DNA of 64,000 bases from Hepsetus odoe (GCA_017165825.1 CM029381.1:2724586-2788585); one strand, 5' to 3'; counted from the stretch's first letter, positions 1-12,400 are shown. The notes: a model not told the origin generated them from the letters alone. A program made the numbers and translations.

Positions 1-440
1 ATCTACTCTGGTGTACTCAATTCTACTCTACTCAATTCTGCTCTAGTCTACTCTATTCAAATCTACTCTGGTGTACTCTATTTTACTCTATTCTAATATA
101 ATCTGTTCTACTCCACTGTACTCTACACCACTTTTCTGTACTTTATTCTAAACTACTCTAATGTACTCTATTCTTTTGTACCACACTCTTTTGCATTCTA
201 TTCTTTTCTACTCTACTCTACTGTATTCTACTCTATTCTTTTCTACTCTACTGGACTCTATGTTATTGTATTCTTCACTATTCTATCCTACTCCATTCCA
301 TTGAACTCTATTTTACTCTACTCTGTCCTATCCCATTCTACTGTACTGCATTCTATTCTCCTCCACTCCATTCTAGTACTCTAGTCTACTCCCCACCATT
401 TTAATCTACACTGTTCTTCTTCTCTTTATTCGAGTTTTCT
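1..440. repeat. Degenerate (TCTAC/TCTAT)n pentamer-like tract
   Basis: About 430 bases built of drifting pentamers such as CTACT, CTATT and GTACT, pyrimidine-rich with regular TA steps. No ORF of interest. It is cut by the window edge, so its full length is unknown. It lies in uhrf2 intron 3. Confidence 0.8.
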
Positions 441-794
441 GTCCTCACCATCTTGTATTCCATTGCGAAGCATTTAATTCCTTCGTATTCTATTTTACTG
501 TTTTATGTTCTATTCGATTCTATCCTGAATTCAACGGAATTCCATTTTGATCTTCAACATTCTAATATTTATGTTCTATTCTGCTCATGTCCTACAATGT
601 TCTCTCCAGGTTTGCTTTTGTGGTTTTGTTCCGGATCCGCGGGCAGGATGGGGGGTTTGGGAAACGGCGGCAGAATCTTCGACATGAGAGCCAAACGTTT
701 TTACGATGACTTCTTAGAAATTCTCTCCACAATTTCTAGCCCAAACAGGTGGTTTGCATTTCTGACGAGCTGTTTTCCTCCTGAAAATTATAGC

Positions 795-836
795 GCACAC
801 ACACACACAAACACACACACACACACACACACACAC
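795..836. repeat. (CA)n microsatellite
   Basis: About 20 CA units with one AA interruption. Nothing else recognisable in 440-1,320. Confidence 0.95.
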
Positions 837-1326
837 GCGGCAGGGAAAAACTCGCAGACACTCAGAGCTCGGCAGGGAATAACAACAAAACAGGCGACGA
901 CGTTTAACCCCCCGCTCTCCGGATGAAAAATATTCTCTTTATTTTATAAAACAGGACGATCCTGGAAATCAGGCTTTGATCCCAAACGTATGTGTGTGGA
1001 TTTTTATTTAAAGATCCTCGAGCTCATGGTTTTTTAACGTTTGTACGCGTTTCTTGAAATCGACGCTGAAACTTTGGCTCGTCGGTGCATCTGTTTTTTT
1101 TTTTTTGCGCACATCATGAGGCAAGAAAAAAATGCTTGCCGCTCCCGAGGATTCGCATGTATCCATGGCAACGACTGGCTCTGAATGAATTGCCATGGAG
1201 GGCAAAGGAGAGAAAAGCAAAAGAAAACGAGAGAAAAAGAAAAGGATGAGCCTGGTTTCTTTCTCTTCGTTAGCTCCGCAAAGAAATATGAGGAGGACGG
1301 ACTGCGGTTTTTAACGAGCATGCAAG

Positions 1327-1328
1327 CA

Positions 1329-1362
<34 letters not shown>
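1327..1362. repeat. (CA)n microsatellite
   Basis: CA dinucleotides interrupted once by TA, followed by A-rich sequence to about 1,400. Confidence 0.95.
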
Positions 1363-1366
<4 letters not shown>

Positions 1367-1526
1367 AGGCTAGAAAAAAAAACAAACAACCAAAAAAACA
1401 CACACCTGATATACAGAACTTGTCCCTTTACTAAGTCTCACCTCTCTGATGAAAGAAAAAAAAGAAAGAAAGAAATAAAACAAAAAGGAGCGAGTTCTGA
1501 AATTTATTCAGAAATGGGAAAGAGTG

Positions 1527-1820
1527 GAAGATAGACAGAGGGAGAAAAAGAGAAATAAAGACAGACAGACAGACAGAGATACAGAGATACAGAGAGAGAG
1601 AGAGAGAGAGAGCGGGAGAGAGACAGAGAGACAGACAGAGAGAGAGAGAGAGAGAGGGAGAGAGACAGAGAGAGAGAGAGAGACAGACAGACAGAGAGCG
1701 AGAGAGAGGGGGGAGAGAGACACAGAGAGAGAGGGGGAGAGAGAGAGAGATTGACAGACAGACAGAGAGCGAGAGAGGGAGACAGACACACACAGAGAGA
1801 GAGAGAGAGACAGAGAGATG
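1527..1820. repeat. GA/GACA-rich polypurine tract
   Basis: About 290 bases of AGAG and ACAG units, nearly all purine plus C on the plus strand. It is directly followed by a SINE. Confidence 0.92.
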
Positions 1821-1826
1821 GGGATA

Positions 1827-2064
1827 AGTGAAAGTGACTATCCCTGTCATTGTGAAACGCAGCACAACACAACAAAATTCAACCTCTGCGTTTCACACAT
1901 CCATACACATGCAGCAGGGGGCAGCTATTGAAAGCGCCCGGGGAGCAGTGATGGGGACGGTACCTTGCTCAAGGGTACCTCAGGGCAACCTACTGGTGAG
2001 GGAATCGAACCCACAATCTTCCAATCCGGGGCAACTCCCCCACCACTAGGCCACCGCTGCCCCG
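1827..2064 (-). mobile_element. tRNA-derived SINE, family A, near full length
   Basis: Read on the minus strand it has a pol III A box (TGGCCTAGTGG type), a B box (GGTTCGAT type), then the body GAGGTACCCTTGAGCAAGG, a GCTGCCCCCTGCTGCATG segment and the tail ending in TGACA..AGTCACTTTCACTT. The same consensus recurs more than a dozen times in this window, mostly in the same orientation as the genes. I have no library name for it. Confidence 0.85.
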
Positions 2065-2149
2065 CTGGTTGTAGTTCTAGAATCAAACTTTTCCCAGAGG
2101 TTTGTGGATGAGTTTCAGGTAAATGCTGGAATGTGAATACACGTGTCCT

Positions 2150-2411
2150 GCAGTCCATCACTGTCCCCCACAGTCCCTCACTGTCCATCACTGTCCCTCA
2201 CTGTCCCCCACAGTCCCTCACTGTCCATCACTGTCCCCCACAGTCCATCACTGTCCCTCACTGTCCCCCACAGTCCCTCACTGTCCATCACTGTCCCTCA
2301 CTGTTCCCCACAGTCCATCACTGTCCCCCACAGTCCCTCACTGTCCCCCACAGTCCATCACTGTCCCCCCACAGTCCATCACTGTCCCCCACAGTCCATC
2401 ACTGTCCATCA
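2150..2411. repeat. 10-bp tandem repeat (CTGTCCCTCA / CAGTCCATCA)
   Basis: About 26 units of a 10-bp motif alternating CAGTCCATCA, CTGTCCCTCA and CTGTCCCCCA. All three plus-strand frames are open because the unit holds no stop; this is not coding. Confidence 0.93.
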
Positions 2412-2467
2412 AAAAAAAACAAACAAAAAAAAAACAAAAACAGCAAAGCCCTTCAGTGACATCATGA

Positions 2468-3445
2468 ACAGTTATTGCCAAAATTATTGGCACCCTCTAT
2501 AAAGATCAGTAAAAATCCAGCTTTTAGAGAAGGAGCTGGGTTAAAATAGAGATAATCCTTTTATTAAGAAAGAATTTTTCCTATCAATACATTTAACAAG
2601 AAGGATTTTTTTTTTCCATCAACAAAAACAGGTGCCACAACTATTGGCACCCTCTTTAATCCTGGCACCACATCACTCTGCTAACAAACAGAAGTGAGTC
2701 TCCAGACTAGTCCTCCACAATATCTCCAGATCTTTCAGGGCCTTTGGGGGAAAAAAAGCTAATGAACCACACCATCTCCACCACGCTTCACACCACGTTT
2801 CATTATAGTCATCCTGCTTTTTCAAACACGACCACCTGGAGGGTTTATTACCACAGTTGTGGATGCTCTTCGCAAAGTCCAGACACTTCTCATTAGCTGA
2901 AAGAAATGTCTTTTTTTCTAAGATTCCTTCCAAATAATGTTGGCATAGAGGTGGTGCTGGTTTTTTGGAGATTTAGTGACCCCAAGATTTCACCTTTTCT
3001 TGTTATTCACCACTGGTGCTCCTCAGTTCTTTAACTGTTCTCTTCGTTGTAGGCGAGGTAAAATGAATGTGGCTCCTCATCCAGGACGTCTAGTAGACTG
3101 ATATTTTCAGGCTGTACTATTTTTTTTTAACTTTTTATAGCAAGGCTGATGGAGGACAAAGGGATTTTGCCACGTGTGTCACCTCACGTTTATACCCCAG
3201 GCCAACCGAAAGAGACAGAGTACAGCTTGAAAGTCAAAAAGGAACAAGTTCAACAGGACACACTTCAGTTACAATCCACTCACAACAAGTGGGCTGCCAA
3301 TAATTGTGGCACACGTTTTTTCTCTTGATTTGGTCCATATCCGTGCGCAAAACCTCATTCTGTCAGTGTGAGACGAAGGCAATTTGCCCAAAGATGGATA
3401 TTTTTCCACCTCAAGGGGTGCCAATAATTGTGGACAGCTGTGTAT
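2468..3445. mobile_element. Degenerate Tc1/mariner-type DNA transposon
   Basis: The ends are imperfect inverted repeats: left CCAAAATTATTGGCACCC, right GGGTGCCAATAATTGTGG. Internal minus-strand sequence near 2,770-2,800 still reads VKRGGDGVV in one frame, like the VKHGGGSVM block of Tc1 transposase, but frames are broken throughout. Related internal termini occur near 2,630 and 3,290, so it may be nested or rearranged. Confidence 0.6.
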
Positions 3446-3602
3446 TAGTACATATTGCCTGAGAATGAAATGATAAGAAGAAGGAATCTTAACCTCTAAG
3501 AAAGCAAAATAAATAAAAAGAAAACAGCCTCAACTTTTAAGCTAAGTTAAATGAATGAGTCACTGAGTCACTTTGGACCGTTTTCATCAGTCCATTCATC
3601 AA

Positions 3603-3726
3603 GGTACCGTCCCTATCACTGCTCCCTAGGCACTGAATATGGCTGCCCCTTGTTGGACGGCACGTGGGTTAAATGCAGAGTAAGAGTGCCGTTTGTTCGC
3701 AGTGACAAATAGTCACTTTCACTTTT
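3603..3726 (+). mobile_element. SINE family A fragment
   Basis: Body and tail only: AAGGTACCGTCCCTATCACT through ATAGTCACTTTCACTT. The tRNA head is missing. Confidence 0.75.
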
Positions 3727-3841
3727 GACAGGAATTGTCCCCGAAGCTGGGAACCGGACTGTCCCGGACGTTCCACGAGGCTTCTTGGTACCCAGAAAGC
3801 ACTAAAATATCTTGGGACTGGTCTTAAATTGTGGAAAAGCA

Positions 3842-4176
3842 GGTGAGAAAGCGAGCGGACACCCCTGACAATCACAACGAGAAGGTCCTGGGTTCGGTTC
3901 CCAGATGGGAGGGTCTGTGTTCATTCTGTGTGGAATTTGTTCTCCCAGTGTCTGTGTGTGTTTCCTCTGAGAGCTCCAGTTTCCTCCCAGCGTCCAGAGA
4001 CATGCAGGTGGACTGTAGATGCTAAGCTGTCCCCTAGGTATGAGCGTGTTGTTCATTGTCTGCCCTGTGATGGACTGGCAACCCGTCCCTTTCTTTCACC
4101 CTGTGAGAGCTGGGACAGACTCCAGCACCCGTGACCCTAATTACGACAAGCGGCTCAGAAAACGAGTGAGAGAGTG
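3842..4176 (+). mobile_element. tRNA-headed SINE, family B
   Basis: A tRNA-like head with a B box (GGTTCGGTTCC), then the TTCTCCCAGTGTCTGTG and CCAGTTTCCTCCCAG segments, AGACATGCAGGTGGACT and a tail with GTGAGAGCTGGGACAGACTCC and GACAAGCGGCTCAGAAAACG. Other copies in this window: 7,619-7,890, 15,535-15,737, 29,224-29,372, 42,048-42,330 and 45,424-45,716. Confidence 0.7.
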
Positions 4177-5279
4177 AGTGAGGGATTTTTGTTTTCACTG
4201 GGCACCAAGTGAGCAATTGGGACTCCAACGGGGCATAAAACCTGACTAGCACAGGACGGGAGGGGGGACAAATCCCCTAAAACATCAGCACACAAAGAAC
4301 TTCTAGCAAATATTTAGATCAAAAGGTCAACAGAAAAGAAAAACAAAGTTACGAAACGGTGAGGTCCCTCCCAGAGCGCCACTATCCTGTGGAGAATCCC
4401 TCCCTTTACACTGCCGTCAGGATGAAAGTTTAAAGAAGGACAGACGCATGGGTGTGTTTTCAGTGCGGACGGGTTAATAGTGCTGCCGTCTGGAAATGAA
4501 AGACAAGAAACCCACTGTCAGTAGGAAAGGTGAGCGATGATGGGGTGATATTATCGTTCCAAAAATCTCCTGTTAAGACGGAAAAGGAACCGTCCCTTTA
4601 AAAAAGAACCTGTTAGTGTTAAATAGTCTGGCTGCATCCCAAACTACTAGTACCCAAAACACCAACACGACCATAAATAATTGATGAATATAAAGTGCAC
4701 GGTTTGGGACACAGCTCGTCTGTTTAGGCCGTCACTTTGATGGTCCCCAAAAACTGGCTCCCCAGAGTAACGTGGTGAAGATGCGACTAAAATCAGTACT
4801 TCAGGTCATCTTCGGTAACATATTCACTGAAAAGATGTGTGAACTACTGGATTCCTTCTTTCCTTCCCCAAAGACAAGACCGGTTTAATTCCACCGTCCT
4901 CTGTGCTTTGTCTGGCTGTTGGAACTCAGCATCATGGGTCAGTGAGTCCAACGGCTGAACATACGAAGGCCTTGATTTGTCCTCCGTGTTTTGTCCTTCA
5001 GGAGTGTGAGATCACGGAACCACGACTGAATCGTCAACCTTTCCTGCAAACCTGATTCAGTGCAACTGTAAAAAGCGGAGAAAAGAAGGGGACGAGAGAG
5101 AGAGAGCGAGGCAAAGGGAGGGTTCAGATGCCGGGGTCGTCTCCCTCGGTAACTCACATTGACCTCGTGTCTGTTTCTCGGGTTCCAACCATGTTATCGT
5201 CTGACTCGGCACGACCTCTCCCTATCGTCTGGACTCCCAGGTGACACATGTACGGTCCCGTCAATGTCTTCTTCGATAC
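4177..5279. other. uhrf2 intron 3 sequence without recognised features
   Basis: Ordinary-looking intron sequence. No splice-bounded ORF with a family match on either strand, and no clear repeat. Confidence 0.5.
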
Positions 5280-6015
5280 ATTGAGCCCTCCTAACTTTCC
5301 CTTGCAGGCAACAGTGATTAGGGGGCATTTCTGTTCCCTATAATAGTGTTCTAATGTAGGGAACAGCAATTAAGGGGCATTTCTGTTCCCTATAACGACA
5401 TTCCAACGTAGGGAGTAGTGATCAGGGGGCCACTTCTGTTCCCTACTGTTCTATTTAGTACTTCAGTGTAGGGAATATGAATTGGGGGCACCGCAGTTCC
5501 CTTTAATAATGTTCAGAAAGTGATTAGAGAAAAGTGATTAGGGGTCATTACTGTTCCCTACAGTAGTATTTTGTAAAGTGCTCTTGTGTAGGGAATAGGG
5601 ATTAGGGGCCACATCTGTTCCCTATAATAACCTATAATGTAGGGAACAGCGAACAGGCGGGACTTTTGCTCCCTATAATGACGTTCCTCTTACTCAAGAT
5701 TAAGGGCCATAATAGATGAAGATTAAGGGCCATTAATAGTGTTCCAATTTAGGGGATAGTTATTAAGGGCCACTTCTGTTCCCTGTAGGTGTCCAGTCTC
5801 TACTTTGGACATTACAGGGCATTTGTCCTCCACATAATGTTCCTAAGTAGGGAACGATTATGGGCCGTTTCTGTTCCCTGCAACAAAGTTCCAATGCAGG
5901 GAATTATTAATAATTACTAACAATTAGGGGCCACTTCTATTCATTATAATAGTGTTCCTATGTATGGGATATGGATTAGGGGCCACTGTTCCCTACAGTA
6001 GTGCTCCAAGTGAAA
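5280..6015. repeat. Tandem array of inverted-repeat (hairpin) units
   Basis: Roughly a dozen diverged units of 50-60 bases. Each has TAGGGAACAG, about 15-20 bases containing ATTAGGGGCCA, then CTGTTCCCTATAA. TAGGGAACAG and CTGTTCCCTA are reverse complements, so each unit can fold into a stem-loop. A lone half unit (ACTTCTGTTCCCTATA) also sits near 21,825. Confidence 0.8.
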
Positions 6016-6141
6016 AGTGAACACTGCAGGGGACACTGCATTCCAACTTACCTCCTACATCCCAGAATGCCCTTTTCACAACACACACACACACAAAAGC
6101 CTTAATTTGATCCACGTTTTAGAACTCCCAACCTCACTTAC

Positions 6142-6449
6142 TCTTCATATTTGATGTGATACATGATGTCGTCCCTGCTGTGCGCTGGCAAGTCTTTCTG
6201 AGACGTGGACGGCTCCTCGCTGTCCGAGTTCATGCCTGCGGCGGCCGTGCCGTTGCTGTCCGTGGCCGCCGGGCAGGGTTCCAACTCCAGTTTGCCATTA
6301 GTCCGTTTGCTGGGTCGGCCCACTCGCCCTGCGGATTGCGGCGTTTCCGTCTTGCTGTTGTGTCCTTTAGCAGCCGTGGTGACCTTCTCGATGGTGCCCT
6401 CGAACCAGGCGCCAATACTGATGTCCCTGCAGTCCACCAGCTCGTTTAT
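6142..6449 (-). CDS. uhrf2: uhrf2 coding exon 3 (first part of tandem Tudor domain)
   Basis: 308 bases, acceptor CCTCAG|ATAAAC, donor GA|GTAAGT at 6,141-6,140 (phase 2). It encodes INELVDCRDISIGAWFEG, then a family-variable insert holding GRVGRPSKRTNGK and an acidic Ser-rich stretch (SDSEEPSTSQK), then DDIMYHIKYEE. The Phe in GAWFEG and the Tyr residues in YHIKY occupy the positions that form the methyl-lysine cage in UHRF proteins. The next exon would begin with the YP-containing strand and is not in the window. Confidence 0.92.
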
Positions 6450-9400
6450 CTGAGGACAGAAGACAGCACCGTCAACCAGATACCAAAGCACAATTACTTT
6501 TATTCACACAGAAAGTCTCCAAAAATAGGTTCAATGACCAGGACAGCACTGCCTGATGTCTAAAAGTTGAAGCAGCACCTTCCGTCATCCCTGCTGCTTC
6601 GTGTAACCTCATGCTAAAAACGCACAGCCTTCATCTGCAGTCCAAACGGCCACCGGATTGGCCGCTTGGAATTTTTTTGGCCCAGCGAGAGCAGTCACAT
6701 CTGGCTAGCTGGAAAGCCTGCGGCTGACCAAAAAATCCCAAGAAGGGTTTTGATTCTGCAACTACCAGAGAACCGTCCTCACTTTCTTTCCATTTTCATA
6801 TCCTCAAAGCTACAAAGTAGCGCGTTCGGAATGTATGTTTCCCAAAATTCTACCCTCTGACGTCCCTCCCTTGTGTCCCGCTGCCGACGGATCTTCTCCT
6901 CAGAGAAGCTGGTAAGTTTGCTGATCAAGGCAAAAAGCTGAAAAGGCGCTTCATGCTGTCCTTATTGTTGGATGCGCCATGAAGCTTTAGCACACAATCA
7001 GAATGCAAATCACATCGTAATTTTATTACATTTTTTTTGCTCGAAAGTCGAAATACTCATAAGCCGGGTTACCACTGTATTATGAAATGATATATACCGA
7101 ATAATTCACAGCAATTACTGAAAAATAACTTAATTAAGAAATAAAATAAAACATTTGACAGCAAGTAAGACAGTAAATGCTCAATACTGTGGATAAATTA
7201 AGACCTAATCATTTTCTAAAAGTATGACGAGCTCAGGCATTAAAGGGGGAAGAAGAGTAACTGTATCTCAGGGACGGTGGGTGGAAGTGTTTGGATTTGT
7301 TGAGGTGGTTGGATTCGTGTTTTGATACGCCGTAGGTGAGGCTGGGTATTTCTATTTCTAGCCGGGAGGACTGTGCGTTGAAGGAGTGGTGTTTCGATTT
7401 GTCGGCATGGGATTTTAGCTGCATTTTGATTGGTTGATAGAGAGTGGGGTTGGGTTTCGGTAGGTTGCAGCTCTAGAGAAGGTTTTTAGGAGGAAAGAAA
7501 GTCACATGACATTCACAGCATTCAGCAGATGCTATTTTTTGTAGAAACGTCCCCTTTTTCCAAGCTGCTGCGTCTTACGAAATTACCTTCATTACCTCAA
7601 TTTTTTAAAATCTGCTCCCTCGCTCATTTTCTGAGCTGCTTGTTCTGATTAGGGCGGCGGGTGGAATCTATCCCGACTCTCACAGGGCGAAAGGCAGGGA
7701 CACCCCGGACGGGTCACACAAGGGAGACACACAGACAAACACATTCACACCTAGGGGACAATTTAGTAACTCGGATCCACCTCACATGTCTTTGGACAGT
7801 GGAAGGAAACCGGAGCTCCTGGAGGACACACGCACAGACACGAGGAGAACATGTCCATACAGAAAGGGCCTGGAACATGTACGGGAGGATCTGAAAAAAA
7901 ATCACCCTCTTTCGGAAATGAAAACTGGGAACATTCACGGTGGACAGAATCATAAAAATATAAAATCTATGAAAAAATAAGGGGGACATACATTGTAACC
8001 ATGGTTACTGTGTTACTATAATAAACTATGGTGAAGGCCAACTAATAAAACCATGTTATTTGTTCGAGTAACAGGTACATAATTGGTCCTCATAACACCT
8101 TCATAAACCTTTAATAACAAGCGGACGTGAATTTACTCCAAAACAGCAGAGGACATCCGTTTATCAGTCTATCCGTCAATCCATCTCAGTTTACCCGCCT
8201 AATTTCTATCATTCTGCTCGTCCATCAGCCTCAGTTGAACAACCTTTCTAAACACATGTTAAATATGTTCTGATAAAAACAGTAGATGACAGGGTCTCCA
8301 CAAATCAGTTGCTATCAGCTGGTCATACAATTCCTGAGTCCCGAAACCCTGATTCTTCATTTCTGGAGATGTTGTGGAACCATCTGCTAGAGTCTTAAAG
8401 CAGTTTTCTCCAAAACTAGATGAGCAAGCATTACCAGCAGAGGAATGATATTACGTTGCTATAGCAACCAGCCCCCTCTGTTGGTCAAAACTAGCCCAAT
8501 ATTAGATATCTGCCTGACGACCCTGCTGCCCTCTACTTTTTTAGTCTGTTTTTGATTGACAGTTAAAAACAGAGGCATCTCTGGGGATAGATGGCAGATG
8601 GCAACAGACCACAAAATGGGGACGGTCCCCAGAAAACAGGGATGGTCCCCAGAAAACGTCTGATCAACCTATTATGAAATTTAAGATGTGTTGGAGCAAC
8701 CAAAGCAAGAAATGTGAGCTGGTAGTTTGGCCACAGTCTCTTAATGATGTGCCAATTTTTTCGGATATGTATTATCAGACGTCACAATTGGACCCTGCAA
8801 TGCATAAACTACAAGAAAAGGTTTCTATAGGAGGCTATAGGGGGCAGTGTTTCTCGAGTGTCTAGGGACTAGGCCCCAAGATCAGAAGGTCATGGGTTCG
8901 AATCCCAGACCAGTGGGTTGGCCGGATGTAAACTTCACTTCTCTCATCTCAGTTCTTTTACAAAGTGGCTTAGATCTCTCACCTTGAACATGCCCATTCC
9001 AGGGTCTACAAGCAACGTCAGGGACGACGTGGACGGCTGACTGTCTAGTGGTGGACTGCCAGACTTGGAGCCGTTTCCGTTGTTGCTTGTGACTGTTGGC
9101 GGGGAGGCCTTGGTTGCGGACCCTGTGCCAGAGCTGGGTGCTGAGCCGGTGGTGGGAGGGGCTGTGTTACAGGCCACGCCCTCGTTGTTGGAGGCGGGGC
9201 TGTCTGGTGGGTCGGCTTGAGAGCGGATGAGCAGCTGGACGATGTCGTTGAGGCCGACGTTGTAATCAAACAGCGTCTGGCCATCTTCCATCTGAGGGTG
9301 AAAATAAGCGGGTAAACAAAATTGCAAAAATGGAACCAGAAATAGACAATGACTGAGTCGAGGCAGCCATTACATTATATTATAACCTGCACATAAACTT

Positions 9401-12400
9401 TACAATCTATTAACATGAAAGAAAAAAAGTGTAACTGCTTCATAATGCAACATAATTGTCAGAAAGTGTCATAACAGGATCCAGGAACAAGGTACAACTG
9501 CTTCAAAACAGGCCTAAAGGCTTCAAAATGTGTCACAACGGATTCTGCTTTAAAAACATAACTGCTTCAAAAAAACAAACAAACAAAAAAAAAACTAAAT
9601 GCCTTAGAATGCATCATAATCGCTTTAAAACAATCCTGAAGTCTTCATGAATCACCATAACAGGGTTCTTAGACATAACTGCTTCAAAACGACCCTTAAC
9701 GTGTTGTGAATAATAACTGCTTCATAAATTGTCGTAACGGAGTCTTTGACATGACTGCTTAAAAAAAAACTTAAATTTAACCTAATTAACCTAAACCTAA
9801 TTGCTTCAAAAGTTTTTAGAGTGGGATCGCTAAAGACTTCATAATGCTTCATAACTGTTTCATAAAGCATAGACATATGTTCATAGACATAAATGCTTCA
9901 AAACAACTCTAAATGCTTGGTCATGCATCATAACCGCTTCATAAAGTCTCATAACAGTTTCCTTCGACATACCTGCTTCAAAACCACCCTAAAGGCTTCG
10001 CCATGCCTCATAACTAATTCATTAAGCAATGGTGTTGGTGTTACATGACAGTGACGAAGGGTATAATTGTGCTGTAAAGCATTACAGCTGCATTATAAAG
10101 AAATTCAACAGCACCACCAGGAATGAAACAGTATCAGCAGGGAAGACACTGTTGACACATTTCAGCCGCTTTGACACTTTTTAACTGTCTCATAAAGCAG
10201 CGTGTCCTAAACGGCTAAATGGCGTGAATGTAAACGGTGGAAAGTTTTGGACTGACGAAGGGCTTTAATTTACTGTGAAGCTTTTCGTTCCAGTTCCAGT
10301 TCTTTTACTGGGCGGTCATATGCAAAAGGTGCTCTCATGTAATTTGACATATCTGGATGTAAAAGTCAAGAAAGAAAGGCTCCCTCGTCTCTTATTCAGC
10401 TTTCAACCTGAAATCCAAATGTCTTCGGTGCAAAAAAAAAAAAATTCACCATAAACTGCTAAAACACACACAAACACTTCATAACGCTTCATAGCCGCTT
10501 CGCAAGGTCGGGTTGGGATCCTGGTGGCGACGAGTGAAATCGTTTGTTCAGTCAAGAACGTGCTCGCGCTCGAGCGCCACGTCTTCGAGTCGCAAGCGCG
10601 TAAATAAATAAATTGATAAATTGATGAATAAATAAATGTAAGAAAATATATAAATAACAAGACCGCGACAGCCATGAGGGGGTAAGTTGCTATGGTAACC
10701 ACAAAAGACCAGCACATGCTCTCATACACACACACACACAAACACAAATGTAAAAACTAGACACACACTCACCGCAACACACACACACACGCACACAATT
10801 TGAGTGTTTCATTGCCGCGTATTTTCCTGACAGCAGGAAAACGGCTTCCTGCTTACATGAACACAATTATCATGCTCTACCATCACATTTTCCACAGTGT
10901 GTGTGTGTGTGTTTTTTGAAGATCCCCCTCTTCATTCCTCTCTGCTAAAACAGTGAACATGGCGGCTCTCCGAAGCCAAGGAGAAGAAGGGAAAGCCACC
11001 ATTTTCCCTCCGTCCTGCACCGCAAACGACACTCCACTTCTTATTATGCATTTGTGCATGTGTGTGTGTGAGTGAAAGAAACACCTTGCTGACAGGAGGA
11101 AATGTGAAAACGAGAGCTGAAGCGAGAGGAAAAAAATAAATAAACAAAACACTAGAAGACCGGGGTGAGAGACTTGATTCTGTCCCATAAATTAAACACT
11201 CTTAAGTGTGACATAAGCACGACGTACGACATAAGCGTGACGTAAGCGTGATGTAAAACCCCACGTCACACTCTGACAAGTCCCAATACTGTCAGCTTTG
11301 TGGACCAACGGATATCAAACACCCTCCATCAAACACTGCGAGAACACCCCGTTAGTTCAACCGGCTGCTCATGAGGCTTCATAACACCTTCGTAAGCCTT
11401 TAATAACAAGCAGACTTGCCTTTACTCCAAAACAGCAGAGGACATCTGTCAGTTTGTCAGTCCATCAGTCTATCCGTCTGTCAGTTCATCAGTCTTTGTC
11501 AATCCATCTTAGTTTACCCACCTAATTTCTATCATTCTGCTCGTCCATCGGCCTGTTTAAAAATCCATTCATCTATCAGTCTTTCCGCCTGCTTTTCAGT
11601 GTACCTGCCCATCTATTCCATCAGTCCATCTGTCTTTCCATCCAACGTTCTGTCCATCGTCTATCTGCCTATTGATTCCTTTATCCCTCTATCTGTCTGT
11701 TAGTCTGTCCGTCCATCAGTCTCACTGTGAAACGAGAGAGAGAGCAATGCAGCGTGGAGAGTCTGAGAGCTGAAAAGGAGAGAGAAAGAAAAACGGAGCA
11801 AGAGCAAGAGAGGAGTGTTTCTAATAAAGTGGCCACTGAGCGGACGCACAAGGTGTTTCCAATAAAGTGGCCACTGAGCAGACTCAAGGTGAGTGTTTCC
11901 AATAAAATGGCCACTCAGCGGACACATGGGTTGGTGTTTCCAATAAAGTGGCCACCGAATGTTCATAAATCCCACTTTCTACCAATATGGCTTCAATCAC
12001 AACCTGCACCTTCATGAATATTTCCAGAGCTTTCATGACGCCGCCACCAGGTTTCCATGACTACTGGCTTCATTATTCACCTTTTAATGGGACAAACTTG
12101 TCTCTGTAGACAGGGAGTCGTCTTGCCCACTAGCTTGGTCGAACATGGAGGCTCTGCCTCTTTGAACTGTTACCAAGGCAACATCACTATATGTCTCAAC
12201 ACACTCTGAGGAGAACACTAACCCTCGTAGAGAAAACCTCAGATGATGAGAAATGTCTCATGGTGTCAGACAGGCTGTCCAGCAGGGACGGACCCTTTGA
12301 CAAACAGCGGGCTCTCCAGTTTGAGCCATTTGGACTCAATCCAGGCGCCTCGAGTCAGAGTGGTGCCATCTGATGGAGGACAGTTTGAGGAAGAGCGTCT

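Larger units (their letters stand above)
6450..8982. other. uhrf2: uhrf2 intron 2
   Basis: 2.5 kb between coding exons 3 and 2. It contains a family B SINE (7,619-7,890), a 14-bp perfect palindrome (7,995-8,008), a segment duplicated at 11,366-11,560, and a family A SINE head (8,862-8,928). The rest is unremarkable. Confidence 0.8.

Noticed and set aside
1431..1875. Overlapping long minus-strand ORFs rich in Ser, Leu and Cys
   Set aside because: They are translations of the GA/GACA tract in several frames at once, with no family match.
5280..6015. Regularly spaced palindromic repeats resembling a CRISPR array
   Set aside because: The repeats are diverged, the 'spacers' are themselves repeated, and the context is a vertebrate intron without cas genes.
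6156..6563. Plus-strand ORF of 135 codons
   Set aside because: It is the antisense of uhrf2 exon 3 plus intron.
8862..8928. Possible tRNA gene (B box GGTTCGAATCC)
   Set aside because: It matches the head of the abundant family A SINE and lacks a full cloverleaf.
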